Shown piece by piece: positions 16,465 to 25,739 of a stretch of 43,889 nucleotides of DNA. The DNA lies in NCBI GenBank assembly GCA_021300015.1, contig JAJTFB010000056.1:1-43889 (forward strand). The letters are read 5' to 3'. Origin of the DNA: Pirellula sp. (lineage in GTDB: Bacteria; Planctomycetota; Planctomycetia; Pirellulales; Pirellulaceae). The notes under the pieces are model-generated. The model made no database searches. It worked only from the letters and a program-made list of their open reading frames with translations, and was not told the DNA's origin. Position 1 is the first letter of the stretch, and each line of letters starts with the position of its first letter. The translations under genes and the position numbers were made by a program.

Positions 16465-17216
16465 GCATCGATCCTGCCGATCACGAGCTCCACGGACAGG
16501 ACCAAGACCTAGACCGACAAGGCCCGATTTGGAGACAGTATCACGAACTGGCCGAGCTGGCAGGCTCTCTAGCCCACGAGATCAAAAATCCGCTCTCGGT
16601 CATCCACATGAACGCCGACCTGCTGAGTGAAGAACTCGACGAGAGTCAGTGGCCAGGAAAACGCCGCGCTATCTCCAAAGTCGACATGATCAAACAACAG
16701 TGCCACCGAATGGAAAACCTCTTGAGGGATTTCCTGAAATTCGCGCGCATGCAGGACATGGAACTGACCCTCGGCTCGCTGAACGAACAGATCCTCTCGG
16801 TCCTGAATCTTTTCCAACCTCAAGCCGACAAACAAGGGGTACGACTCGAGCGGTTCCTAGACTCCGATCTACCCAACATCCGACTCAACGGAAGCTCGCT
16901 CCAGGCGGCTCTGATCAATCTTGTGAAAAATTCGCTCGAGGCGATGCCCGATGGCGGAGAACTCTTGATCCGAACCTATGTCATCCCAAGCGGCGTGGCC
17001 ATCGACATGATCGACTCCGGATGCGGCATGGACGAAACGACCGCCATGCGAATGTTCGAACCGTTCTACTCGACAAAAGCCGAAGGCTCCGGACTTGGCC
17101 TGCCGACCACCCGCAAGATTCTCGAAGCCCATGGCGGACGCATCAGCGTCCAGAGTGAAGTCGGCCGAGGTACGAAATTTGTCCTGGAATTCCCAACGCC
17201 CATGCGGATCGCTTAG
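16461..17216 (+). CDS. Soluble sensor histidine kinase without input domain
   Basis: A 251-aa kinase with only the transmitter core. The H-box ELAGSLAHEIKNPLSV puts the phosphorylated histidine at H39. The N-box NLVKNSLEAM, the G1 box DSGCGM, the F-box FEPFYSTK and the G2 box GSGLGL form the ATPase domain. There is no membrane helix or PAS/GAF domain, unlike most NtrB-type kinases it otherwise resembles. The ATG at 16461 overlaps the pepA stop and is preferred over the longer open frame that starts inside pepA. No response regulator is adjacent; the NtrC-like regulator at 24006 is a possible but unproven partner. The 3' end overlaps the convergent methyltransferase gene by 4 bases. Confidence 0.88.
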   Translation: MSIDPADHELHGQDQDLDRQGPIWRQYHELAELAGSLAHEIKNPLSVIHMNADLLSEELDESQWPGKRRAISKVDMIKQQCHRMENLLRDFLKFARMQDMELTLGSLNEQILSVLNLFQPQADKQGVRLERFLDSDLPNIRLNGSSLQAALINLVKNSLEAMPDGGELLIRTYVIPSGVAIDMIDSGCGMDETTAMRMFEPFYSTKAEGSGLGLPTTRKILEAHGGRISVQSEVGRGTKFVLEFPTPMRIA

Positions 17217-17782
17217 CCTCGTCCCGCAACCCCGCGCATCATCCACAAAATCGGACTGGCCAGATTCGATTCGTCGACCAATCGCTCGATCTGATAACGG
17301 CTTGCTCTCTGGGCAATCCATCCCTCGACGGCGTGGCTCTCCTGCAAACCCGTTGGATGACCGACATACGCAAGGATCGAGATCAGCCCACAAGGAGCCA
17401 AAAGGGACTCCAGAGCATCCAATGCCCGCAAGGTTGTCGGCACTTGCGTCACGACCGACTTGTCGGAAAAAGGCAAATACCCAAGATTGAACATCGCGCA
17501 AGAGATTTTGCCTCGATGCTCCGACGGCACATGATCTGCAATGTCCGCATGATCCGCATGGATGCACCGAACGACGCTCGCATAACCCGCCTGAGAAACC
17601 CGCAAAGCCGTTCTTGAAATCGCATCGGCTTGCAAATCCAACGCGTAGACGGTCCCTTGCATTCCAACGCATTGAGCCAGAAATAGCGTGTCCAATCCAT
17701 TCCCTGCCGTCATGTCGATCGCGATCGAACCCGGATCGATCGACTCGCGACATCGCTTCTGAGCTTCCATCGTAAAATGCAT
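17213..17782 (-). CDS. MnmM/YtqB-like SAM-dependent methyltransferase
   Basis: A 189-aa class I methyltransferase of the family formerly labelled 'rRNA methylase'. Bacillus YtqB of this family is known as MnmM, which methylates 5-aminomethyl-2-thiouridine in the tRNA wobble position. Motif I is AIDMTAGNGLDTLFLA (SAM loop), motif II is VYALDLQADAI, and the catalytic-region signature is CAMFNLGYLPFSDKS. The C-terminal part (LLAPCGLISILAYVGHPTG, EGWI) fits the family. It lies 9 bases after pheA on the same strand, so cotranscription is likely. Substrate assignment is by family only. Confidence 0.82.
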   Translation of the reverse strand: MHFTMEAQKRCRESIDPGSIAIDMTAGNGLDTLFLAQCVGMQGTVYALDLQADAISRTALRVSQAGYASVVRCIHADHADIADHVPSEHRGKISCAMFNLGYLPFSDKSVVTQVPTTLRALDALESLLAPCGLISILAYVGHPTGLQESHAVEGWIAQRASRYQIERLVDESNLASPILWMMRGVAGRG

Positions 17783-17791
17783 CGTCGGTCT

Positions 17792-18754
17792 TTAACCCTC
17801 TATGCCACGCGGATAGGAACCAAGCACATCGAGCCTTAGCGATCGCTCAACAAGTGCACCGATCGCATCGACCATGGGAGCCTCATCGCGGTGCCCCTCG
17901 ATCTCCACGAAAAAGTAATACTCGTTCGGAGAGCCAGGCACCGGTAACGACTCGATCCAAGTCAAGTTGATGCCGTTGTCCCTGAAGATCAACATCGCAT
18001 CGGCCAGCGCCCCTGGTTGATGCGGGACCTGAAACAGGATCGCCGTTTTGTCCCGCCCGGTAATCGCCGGTTGGTCCTTGCCGATGATCGCAAAACGGGT
18101 CGCATTGTTCGGATCGTCTTCGATCGATTCGCAGACGATCGGTAATCCATACTCCAAGGATGCCTCGAGCGAGGCGATCGCCGCTGCCCCCGGCTCCTGC
18201 TTGGCAATCCTTGCTGCATGGGTCGTGCTGGCGACCTCAATCCTCTGGGCCTCGGGCAGATGCTCCGAGAGCCAGCGACGGCACTGCGAGAGGGCCTGCG
18301 GCTTGCTGTAGACCTTGCGTATCGATAATCGGTCCGAAATCGAGAGCAGGTTATGGTGGATCGGCAAGAGCACCTCGCCGCAGATCTGAAGTGGACGCTT
18401 GATGAAATTGAACATCGTATCGACGATCCGTCCGTCGGTGCTGTTCTCGATCGGAACGACGCCATATCGAGACTGCCCTCGATGGACCTCTTCAAACACC
18501 GCAGAAATCGTGCCGACTGGGCATAGCAAATGACGGTCCCCGAAGTACTTTCGGGCCGCCGAATGGCTATACGAATGTTCAGGACCTAAATAAGCCACCC
18601 CCTGGGGTGCTCTCCCCGTGTGCAGTGCCTCAATCTGGCTAGGATCAAGCTGTGCTCTGAGAACAAGACGCTCTTCGATCAGGCGAGCAATCTCGATTTG
18701 GATCTCTCCGAGTCGCTGGAAAATCTCCTGTTCCGAGGGCTGAGAGCTTGGCAT
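17792..18754 (-). CDS. pheA: Prephenate dehydratase with ACT domain
   Basis: A 320-aa enzyme converting prephenate to phenylpyruvate in phenylalanine synthesis. The dehydratase domain runs from about 50 to 235: VAYLGPEHSYSHSAARKYFG, then VVPIENSTDGRI, then STTHAARIA with the catalytic Thr, and NATRFAIIG. The ACT regulatory domain (about 240-315) contains PGALADAM and IESLPVPG, matching the phenylalanine-binding GALV and ESRP positions in altered form. The first 45 residues form one charged helix resembling the first helix of AroQ chorismate mutase, so this may be a remnant or the short mutase of P-proteins. Feedback inhibition by phenylalanine is expected from the ACT domain. Confidence 0.92.
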   Translation of the reverse strand: MPSSQPSEQEIFQRLGEIQIEIARLIEERLVLRAQLDPSQIEALHTGRAPQGVAYLGPEHSYSHSAARKYFGDRHLLCPVGTISAVFEEVHRGQSRYGVVPIENSTDGRIVDTMFNFIKRPLQICGEVLLPIHHNLLSISDRLSIRKVYSKPQALSQCRRWLSEHLPEAQRIEVASTTHAARIAKQEPGAAAIASLEASLEYGLPIVCESIEDDPNNATRFAIIGKDQPAITGRDKTAILFQVPHQPGALADAMLIFRDNGINLTWIESLPVPGSPNEYYFFVEIEGHRDEAPMVDAIGALVERSLRLDVLGSYPRGIEG

Positions 18755-19017
18755 TTTCGATTCAATTTCCTGTCAAATTGACGGTAAGACCGCCAGTCAT
18801 CCCCGAGACTTAGGCAACCTGGATGGCTGCAAACGCCCCAGATTTTAACGTAAACCCTTGATTTGAAAAGGTTTAAGTTCCACGCTTGCGCTTCTTGATG
18901 GCTTTGGCACAAGGATTGCTCTACAGAGTTTCCAACCGTCGGATCGGCCACCTGGAACCGGCGGTTTCCAAAAACATTATCATTCTATTGAACAACGCGT
19001 TGAGGGAGAACTACACC

Positions 19018-20925
19018 ATGGCATCTGGCGAAAAGATCATCGGTATCGATTTGGGGACCACCAACTCGGTGGTCGCTGTCATGGAAGGCTCTGAGGTCAA
19101 GGTCATTCCCAATGCCGAAGGGAACCGACTGACGCCTAGCGTCGTTGCCTTCAATGACAAAAGCGAAACCATCGTCGGTGAGCCCGCTCGCCGCCAAGCG
19201 GTCACCAACCCGCGTCGCACGGTTTACTCAGTCAAACGTTTTATGGGCCGTCGACACTCGGAAGTCGAATCCGAAGAGAAGATTGTTCCTTACCAAGTCG
19301 TCGGCGGGTCCAACGAATACGTCAAGGTCCAAATCGGTGACCAACAATTCACTCCGCAAGAGATTTCTGCAAAGGTCTTGCGCAAGCTCAAAGAGGCCGC
19401 CGAATCCTATCTCGGACACCGCGTGAGCAAAGCCGTCATCACGGTCCCAGCCTACTTCAACGATGCTCAGCGACAAGCCACCAAAGATGCGGGCCAAATC
19501 GCAGGCCTGGAAGTGGCACGGATCATCAACGAACCGACGGCTGCGGCACTGGCCTACGGACTCGACAAAAGCAAAGACCAAAAAATCGTCGTGTTCGACC
19601 TCGGAGGCGGAACCTTCGACGTCTCGGTTCTTGAAGTCGCCCATAACAACGATGGGGAATCTGCTGGCAAGATTTTCGAAGTCATCAGCACCAACGGCGA
19701 TACCCACCTCGGGGGCGACGACTTCGACCAAGCCATGCTCAACCACGTCGCCACGATGTTCCAACGCGACAATGGCATCGATCTACGCAAAGATCCCATG
19801 TCGCTCCAGCGTCTGCAAGAAGCTTGCGAAAAAGCCAAGAAGGAACTCAGTACCCTTCCCCAGACCGACATCAACTTGCCGTTTATCACCGCAGATGCCT
19901 CCGGTCCTAAGCACTTGCTCACGACCATCACCCGCAGCACCTTCGAAGGCCTGATCGATCCGATGATCGATCGATGCCGCCAACCGGTTCTGCAAGCCCT
20001 CAAAGATGCCAAATTGAATCCCTCCGAGATCGACGAAGTCGTCCTCGTCGGTGGTTCAACCCGCGTCCCCAAGGTCCGCGAACTGGTCAAAGAAATCTTC
20101 GGCAAGGAGCCTCACCAAGGGGTCAACGCTGACGAAGTCGTCGCAGTCGGTGCGGCTATCCAAGGGAGTGTTCTCTCGGGCGAACGCAAAGACGTTCTGC
20201 TCTTGGACGTCACCCCGCTGACCCTCGGAATCGAAACCGAAGGCGGAATCCTGACGGCCTTGATCGAACGAAATACCACCATCCCCGTCGAGAAAAAGCA
20301 AACCTTCTCGACGGCAGCCGATAACCAAACGGCCGTGACCGTCAGTGTCTTCCAAGGCGAACGCAAGATGGCCATCCACAACCGCGTCCTCGGCCAATTC
20401 AACTTGGAAGGAATCGATGCTGCCCCTCGGGGCGTTCCGCAAATCGAAGTCAAATTCGATATCGACCAAAACGGGATCCTGAACGTCTCGGCCAAGGATC
20501 TCAAGTCCGGGAAGCAGGCGAGTGTCAAAATCGAGCAATCGAGCGGTCTGAGCAAAGATGAAATCGAACGCATGCGGCGCGATGCGGAATCGCATGCCGA
20601 CGAAGACCGAAAGCAAGTCGAATTGGCCGAAGCTCGAAACCGCGCCGAAAATACCATCCACTCGTTGGAAAAGGCAATCAAAGACCAAGGCGATAAACTC
20701 GCAGTGTCCGACCGTGAGCCCCTCGAAGCGGCCATCAGCAAACTGCGCGATGCCCTCAAAGAAAACGAAGCCGAGGCGATCAAACTCGCTACGGCCGAAC
20801 TCGAACAAACCGCCAACGCCTTCCGTTCCGCGTTTGCTTCCTCCCCACAAACCCAAACCGAAACCCCAGATTCCAAGGGATCCAACGACGACGCGATCGA
20901 CGCGGAGTTTGAGGTCAAAAACTAA
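19018..20925 (+). CDS. dnaK: Chaperone DnaK (Hsp70)
   Basis: A 635-aa cytosolic Hsp70 chaperone. [18 protein letters not shown] is the N-terminal phosphate-1 motif, [16 protein letters not shown] is phosphate-2, and [17 protein letters not shown] is the adenosine motif. The linker [15 protein letters not shown] leads into the substrate-binding beta domain, followed by a helical lid and the terminal EVK region. ATG 19018, preceded by GAGGGAGA, is chosen; the frame is open 44 codons further upstream, but that part is not conserved. dnaJ and grpE are absent here and no CIRCE inverted repeat is visible in the 260 bases upstream. Planctomycetes often have several dnaK copies, so this may not be the only one. 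Confidence 0.96.
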   Translation: MASGEKIIGIDLGTTNSVVAVMEGSEVKVIPNAEGNRLTPSVVAFNDKSETIVGEPARRQAVTNPRRTVYSVKRFMGRRHSEVESEEKIVPYQVVGGSNEYVKVQIGDQQFTPQEISAKVLRKLKEAAESYLGHRVSKAVITVPAYFNDAQRQATKDAGQIAGLEVARIINEPTAAALAYGLDKSKDQKIVVFDLGGGTFDVSVLEVAHNNDGESAGKIFEVISTNGDTHLGGDDFDQAMLNHVATMFQRDNGIDLRKDPMSLQRLQEACEKAKKELSTLPQTDINLPFITADASGPKHLLTTITRSTFEGLIDPMIDRCRQPVLQALKDAKLNPSEIDEVVLVGGSTRVPKVRELVKEIFGKEPHQGVNADEVVAVGAAIQGSVLSGERKDVLLLDVTPLTLGIETEGGILTALIERNTTIPVEKKQTFSTAADNQTAVTVSVFQGERKMAIHNRVLGQFNLEGIDAAPRGVPQIEVKFDIDQNGILNVSAKDLKSGKQASVKIEQSSGLSKDEIERMRRDAESHADEDRKQVELAEARNRAENTIHSLEKAIKDQGDKLAVSDREPLEAAISKLRDALKENEAEAIKLATAELEQTANAFRSAFASSPQTQTETPDSKGSNDDAIDAEFEVKN

Positions 20926-20948
20926 AGAGTCTGGCAAGGAACTTGGAC

Positions 20949-23900
20949 ATGATTTCCTGGACACCGTTCCTTGCCACCCTTCTTGTGTGCCTCGGCACCC
21001 TAACCCCATCGAGCATGGCCCAAGATTCCCGCAAGGCTTCTTGGGCCACGAAGACCGTCAAGATCGACGCGATCCGACTCGTCCGACTTCGAGATTCCAA
21101 CAACGACGGAAAATTCGATAGCCGACAAGTCATCGCAGATAAACTTAGTTTCCCCGAAGGTATCCTCTGCATCGGCAACGATATCCTTCTGACTGCACCG
21201 CCTCAAATCTGGAAACTCTCAGACCTCGATGGCGACGGCGTTTGCGAAAACCGGCAAATCTGGTTCGATGGCACAACCCTCACTGGATGTGCCAATGATC
21301 TTCATGGACCGTGGCTAGGTCCCGACGGTTGGATCTACTGGACCAAATCCGCCTTCGCAGAACAAACCCACGAAATCATTCCCGGAAAAGTCCAAGTCGA
21401 GAAAACCTGGACCAGCAAGGCCTCCCACCTGTACCGACGGCACCCGCAAGGTGGCCCTATCGATCCTGTCATGACCGGTGGCATGGACAACCTGGTCGAT
21501 GTGGCTTGGCTCCCCAACGGGGATCGGTTCTTTTGCGCCACGTTCTTGCACCATCCCCGAAACGGTTTTCGCGATGGAATCGGTGCGGCGACGTATGGCT
21601 CGATTTTCGGCAAGCCGCATGCGGTCCTCGACGGACACCCTCGGACCGGCAAGCTGATGGACCCAACGGCGGAACTCGGACCCGCGGCACCCGCCGGGCT
21701 GATGTTCCTCGGGGACCTCTCCCCGAACTTGACCCTACCTCCGATCGATGCGTCCGAGTTGATCGATCTGTCCGGGCCCTCGTCGAGCGGTATCAAGACC
21801 GACGAATCAGGCTTTCTGCTTTGCGCTCAGTTCAACCTGCATCAAATCAGCCTTCACCGCCTCACACAACGCAGCGACCAGGCGCACTATCGAGCCGAGT
21901 CGTTCCCCTTGGTCTCCTCGAATCGAATCGACTTCCATCCGGTCGATCTTCTTCTCGATACCGACGGCTCGATTTTGATCGTCGATACCGGCGGATGGTA
22001 CGATCTGTGTTGCCCAAGTTCGGGAACAGACCAGAGAGTGGCCAGCGGGGGTATCTACCGCCTGCGTGGGCTCACTAGCAGCGAATCCCTTTCCAAAAAT
22101 GAAAACCTGCTCAGCGAGCAAAAACGGCTTGAGGATCTCACCAGCCGTTCGAACGAATACGTCCAATCCGAAGAATCCCAACGACCGGCGCTCGAAGAGC
22201 AATACCATCGCCTTGTGCTCGACTCGATGCGCGATCAAGCCCCATCGGTCGTTACTCTGGCATGCCATCTGGCCTCGCTTCACCGTTTGGAAGCGTGCCG
22301 CGATCGCGCTTCGGAACTTTTGGTGTCCCCAAACGCTTCACTGCGCCGAAGCGGTGCGGAGATCTTGGGCCGAATCGGGATCCGGGGCGAACTTCAAGAA
22401 ATTCTCAACCAAATCCGCCTCGCTAAGAACGATAGGACCCTCTCGCATTCCTTGATTTACGCATTGATCGAAGGGGCTAGCGACGAGGACCTGTTCGAGT
22501 CGCTCCAAGCATCAGCCCAAGCCGATCCAGCAGGCCCATCGGCAACCGCTTTGGTTCGTGTTCTGGAGCATCGGAAACGACTCTCCTTAGAGCACGCAAA
22601 CTTGGTCCTCCAAATCGCTCTGGCTCAAGACCAGGACACATCCGAATTCGGACTCCAGGTCCTCGAAGCCCATCCGCAGTGGATCGACGCAATCCTCTTG
22701 GCGATCGATAAATCCAAGAGTCCCCGCAGCGATGCGACCCCTAGCGATGCGCCCCCCAGCGATGCGGTACTAGCTCTTGTGGCACGGTGGTCCGACAACC
22801 CACAAGTCGCCCAGTGGGCATGCGAACACCTGCTCAAGGCACCCTCAAGTGCCGCCGCAATCCTCTCGAAACTCGGAAACCGACCCGTTCCGCAATCCTG
22901 GATCCAACCGCTTGCCAAGCAACTCAAAGAGAGCTCGCCTGACGAGCTTTCCCTATGGCAATCGGCGCTGCTGGGTCGCACCTGGAAAGGGGATTTCTCG
23001 GCGATTCAACAAGCCCTGGCCGATCTGCTCCCAAGGGTCCAATCGAACCCAAACTCAGATGCAAGACAATTGCCATGGCTCAACTGGGTCGCACTCATGC
23101 CCCCTGGATCCGAGTTGCCCGAGGATATGGAACTTCAAGTCCTTCAAGTTGCCCTTGCAGATCCAACCGCGGCAGCAGATCCCACCATTGGGGATTCTGA
23201 ACTTCGAGAGCGACGGAATGTCGCTTGGAAAATCCTGTCGAACCTCCGACTCCGATCCGATCGATCGCGAGACCGGATCCTCGACCATCTGACCCACGCA
23301 GGTCCTCTGGAACTTCCAGTTGCCATCGAATCCTTCTTGCAAGAAAGCACAGTCGCCCAAGACGCCGCGCTGCTCGAAGCATTGCAAGGTCTTGCAACCG
23401 CGAAGACCCTTTCCCCTGAATCCATCCTAAGGAAACTCAAAAACCGCTCGCCGGAAATCCAAACGACCTGGAAAGAGGCACTCGAAACCTGGACCCGACC
23501 AGACCCGGAAATTCGCAGCAAAGTCGACCAGTGGATGAGCCAATTGAAACCCGGTGATCCCAAGCAAGGCTACCACGTGTTTCGATCCACCAAAGCCACA
23601 TGCAGCGCTTGCCATCAAGTAGGGTATGTAGGCGGGAACCTCGGGCCGGTCCTGAGCAAAATCGGCCAATCGCGCTCAAGACGCGATCTGCTCGAAGCGA
23701 TCCTCTTCCCGAGCGCCAGACTCGAACAAGCTTACCGAAGCACCAAAGTGCTACTGAGCGACGGCGAAATCGTCCAAGGACTTCTTGTGTCGGAATCCCC
23801 CAAGGAACTTGTCCTCCAAGTCGCTGCAGACCAACGCCGCTCGATTCAGACTGCCGACATCGACCGACGCGAAGCGAGCGACGTATCGATCATGCCTTCG

Positions 23901-23969
23901 GGATTGGAAAACCAAATGACCATCGAGGAACTCTCGGATCTGATCGCGTTTCTGGAGAATGCAAAGTAG
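20949..23969 (+). CDS. PVC-type membrane-bound dehydrogenase with C-terminal heme-binding domain
   Basis: A protein of about 1006 aa, exported through an N-terminal signal peptide (ISWTPFLATLLVCLGTL...SMAQ). The first 350 residues form the beta-propeller typical of the PVC dehydrogenase family (FPEGILCIGNDILLTAPPQIW, LHGPWLGPDGWIYW). A long alpha-helical, HEAT-like region rich in leucine follows (about 380-830). The last 130 residues are a cytochrome-c-like domain with C885-S-A-C888-H889 and then NLGPVLSKIGQSRSRRDLLEAI, the usual planctomycete heme-domain continuation. The redox partner and substrate are unknown; sugar or alcohol oxidation is often proposed. AAGGA precedes ATG 20949. It begins 23 bases after dnaK. 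Residues encoded at 22728-22769 are a small tandem repeat (SDATP-SDAPP-SDAV). Confidence 0.9.
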   Translation: MISWTPFLATLLVCLGTLTPSSMAQDSRKASWATKTVKIDAIRLVRLRDSNNDGKFDSRQVIADKLSFPEGILCIGNDILLTAPPQIWKLSDLDGDGVCENRQIWFDGTTLTGCANDLHGPWLGPDGWIYWTKSAFAEQTHEIIPGKVQVEKTWTSKASHLYRRHPQGGPIDPVMTGGMDNLVDVAWLPNGDRFFCATFLHHPRNGFRDGIGAATYGSIFGKPHAVLDGHPRTGKLMDPTAELGPAAPAGLMFLGDLSPNLTLPPIDASELIDLSGPSSSGIKTDESGFLLCAQFNLHQISLHRLTQRSDQAHYRAESFPLVSSNRIDFHPVDLLLDTDGSILIVDTGGWYDLCCPSSGTDQRVASGGIYRLRGLTSSESLSKNENLLSEQKRLEDLTSRSNEYVQSEESQRPALEEQYHRLVLDSMRDQAPSVVTLACHLASLHRLEACRDRASELLVSPNASLRRSGAEILGRIGIRGELQEILNQIRLAKNDRTLSHSLIYALIEGASDEDLFESLQASAQADPAGPSATALVRVLEHRKRLSLEHANLVLQIALAQDQDTSEFGLQVLEAHPQWIDAILLAIDKSKSPRSDATPSDAPPSDAVLALVARWSDNPQVAQWACEHLLKAPSSAAAILSKLGNRPVPQSWIQPLAKQLKESSPDELSLWQSALLGRTWKGDFSAIQQALADLLPRVQSNPNSDARQLPWLNWVALMPPGSELPEDMELQVLQVALADPTAAADPTIGDSELRERRNVAWKILSNLRLRSDRSRDRILDHLTHAGPLELPVAIESFLQESTVAQDAALLEALQGLATAKTLSPESILRKLKNRSPEIQTTWKEALETWTRPDPEIRSKVDQWMSQLKPGDPKQGYHVFRSTKATCSACHQVGYVGGNLGPVLSKIGQSRSRRDLLEAILFPSARLEQAYRSTKVLLSDGEIVQGLLVSESPKELVLQVAADQRRSIQTADIDRREASDVSIMPSGLENQMTIEELSDLIAFLENAK
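22728..22769. repeat. 15-bp in-frame tandem repeat, 2.8 copies
   Basis: Units starting AGCGATGCG at 22728, 22743 and 22758 give the peptide repeat SDATP/SDAPP/SDAV in the helical part of the heme protein. It is in frame and apparently tolerated. Confidence 0.75.
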
Positions 23970-23974
23970 CAACC

Positions 23975-23991
23975 CCATCGGGCTGCGATGG
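23975..23991. terminator. Possible bidirectional terminator hairpin
   Basis: CCATCG and CGATGG (6 bp, 5-nt loop) lie in the 36 bases between the convergent stops of the heme protein and the NtrC-like regulator. There is no T-tract, so the assignment rests on position and the small palindrome. Confidence 0.3.
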
Positions 23992-24005
23992 CTAGTTTGC
24001 GTTGG

Positions 24006-25469
24006 CTAGTTCGCGCACTCGATACCAAGTCGCTTCATCTTTTTGTAGAGGGTCGTTCGGTTGATTCCTAGCCGCTGGGCCGTCGCATTGCGATTCCATC
24101 CGTGGGCTCGAAGCGCTCCTAACAAAATCGCTTTTTCCGGGATCCCTAACGCTTCTTCCAGGTCCTTGTATTGTTCCGACCATGCGGGTGCACGTCCATG
24201 AGAACTCTCCGTCTGGATGTCGAACGCTCGATGAGCACTGGGAAACCCCGAGCTGGGAAACCCCGAGAACGGCTTGGCCAGAAGTCTCTCGATATCCTCG
24301 GTTTGGATGATCTGCCCCAAGCACACCAAGACGGCTCGCTGGATGGTGTTCTCTAGTTCCCGAACATTGCCGGGCCATGGGTATTGCGTCATAGCGCGAT
24401 AAGCCCCCGGGCTAAAACCCTCGACCTGACGATCAAACTCCTGGCATGCTTGGGCCAAAAAACCATCGGCAAGCTCTCCTACGTCCTCGAGCCTCTCGCG
24501 AAGTGGCGGTAGTGCGATCGGAACGACGTGAATCCGATAGAAAAGATCCTGACGAAATCGACCTGCTGAAACAGCTTGCTCGAGATCCTCGTTGGTGGCA
24601 AAAATCATTCTCGCATCGGTCCGAATCGTTTCATTGCTTCCGAGCGCTTCGAAGGACCTCTCCTGGAGCACTCGCAATAGCCGCACTTGCATCGCCGGAG
24701 AGGCCGTAGCGATCTCATCGAGAAACAATGTTCCCCCTTGTGCATACTGAAACTTGCCAAGTTTCGAGTGGATCGCTCCGGTGAATGCACCTGCGGTGTG
24801 GCCGAAAAGCTCGCTCTCGAGCAACGCCTCAGGGATCGCACCGCAGGCCACCTCGACAAATGGACCACCTCGGCGATCGGACAACGCATGGACGGTTCTG
24901 GCCAATTTGCTTTTTCCCGTCCCCGGTTCGCCTGTGATCAAAATACTGGCCTTGGAATCCGCGACGCGATCGATCAGATCGAAAACCTCTCGCATCTTGC
25001 CACCTGACCCGAACCAGCCACCAACCGTCTTTTGGCGATCGCCTTGGGCGGTGCGTTGTCCGCGCAACAAAACGTCGAAAGTCGACATCAAGAACTGGTC
25101 ATCGAGGGGTTTGTGCAAAACCTGGTGTGCACCTGCCTCCAAAGCCAGGGCCTCCAAGCGTACAGTCGCATATCCGGACATTGCCAAGCGGCAGCAATCC
25201 GGCTGCAAGCCTTGGGCGGCCTTGAGTATTTCCAAACCGCAACCTTCGTCCAAGCGTAAATCCGTAAGGAGCAGATCGAAGGTCGATTCAGCAAGCCTTT
25301 TTTGTGCATCTTGGAGATTTCGAGCCGTCTGGATTGTGAAACCTTGGAATTCGAGCAAGTCACGCGTCGACTCCAAGAGTCGAAGATCGTCGTCGACGAG
25401 CAGCAGCGAGCGTCCGGCGAAAGGGAGCTTGGTTTTTCTAAGTGTGCCGGTTTGATTTTTGATCATCAT
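24006..25469 (-). CDS. NtrC-family sigma-54-dependent response regulator
   Basis: A 487-aa three-domain activator. The receiver domain (about 20-135) has the acidic pair in LLLVDDDLRLL, phospho-acceptor D70 in LLLTDLRL, and K120. The AAA+ domain has Walker A GEPGTGKS (180-187), the sigma-54 contact loop GAFTGA (227-232), Walker B GGTLFLDEIA and an arginine-finger region (FRQDLFYRI). The C-terminal Fis-type helix-turn-helix is NRNATAQRLGINRTTLYKKMK. It would activate sigma-54 promoters after phosphorylation. No cognate kinase is adjacent; the sensor-less kinase at 16461 has the NtrB-like core that often pairs with this class. The linker before the Fis domain has a small repeat (SGFPSSGFPS). 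Confidence 0.94.
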   Translation of the reverse strand: MMIKNQTGTLRKTKLPFAGRSLLLVDDDLRLLESTRDLLEFQGFTIQTARNLQDAQKRLAESTFDLLLTDLRLDEGCGLEILKAAQGLQPDCCRLAMSGYATVRLEALALEAGAHQVLHKPLDDQFLMSTFDVLLRGQRTAQGDRQKTVGGWFGSGGKMREVFDLIDRVADSKASILITGEPGTGKSKLARTVHALSDRRGGPFVEVACGAIPEALLESELFGHTAGAFTGAIHSKLGKFQYAQGGTLFLDEIATASPAMQVRLLRVLQERSFEALGSNETIRTDARMIFATNEDLEQAVSAGRFRQDLFYRIHVVPIALPPLRERLEDVGELADGFLAQACQEFDRQVEGFSPGAYRAMTQYPWPGNVRELENTIQRAVLVCLGQIIQTEDIERLLAKPFSGFPSSGFPSAHRAFDIQTESSHGRAPAWSEQYKDLEEALGIPEKAILLGALRAHGWNRNATAQRLGINRTTLYKKMKRLGIECAN

Positions 25470-25658
25470 TGCTCAACCCCATGAAGAAACAGACAGTTTT
25501 CGGTCTTGCCTTTCGGGATCCACCGAAACTTGTAAGCCAACCCTAGGTTGAAAAAAGACCACAAGGGGTGGCTTGGGTGTTGCTTGAATGCAACAGAGCG
25601 ATTTCCGCCAAATTTTCACCCTTAAAAGCCCTCCAATCGTCCCAAACCGTAGAGTCTT

Positions 25659-25674
25659 CTAGCCCTGAGGCTAG
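25659..25674. other. Perfect hairpin upstream of the ABC-like gene
   Basis: CTAGCC-CTGA-GGCTAG, extendable by AGAG/CTCT on the outside, lies about 65 bases before the ABC-like start in the 270-base divergent gap 25470-25739. It could be a leader hairpin or an operator; no T-tract follows. A further small palindrome TATCTT...AAGATA is at 25684-25701. Confidence 0.35.
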
Positions 25675-25739
25675 CTCTCGGACTATCTTGGGATAAAGAT
25701 AAAAAAACCGACATATGACTTATTACCAACGGGTGAATC

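Noticed and set aside
18755..19017. CIRCE element or sigma-32 type promoter before dnaK
   Set aside because: No TTAGCACTC-N9-GAGTGCTAA repeat and no convincing heat-shock promoter could be found by eye.
20112..20918. Long minus-strand frames opposite dnaK
   Set aside because: DnaK is certain on the plus strand; the antisense frames are Ser/Arg-rich shadows without homology signals.
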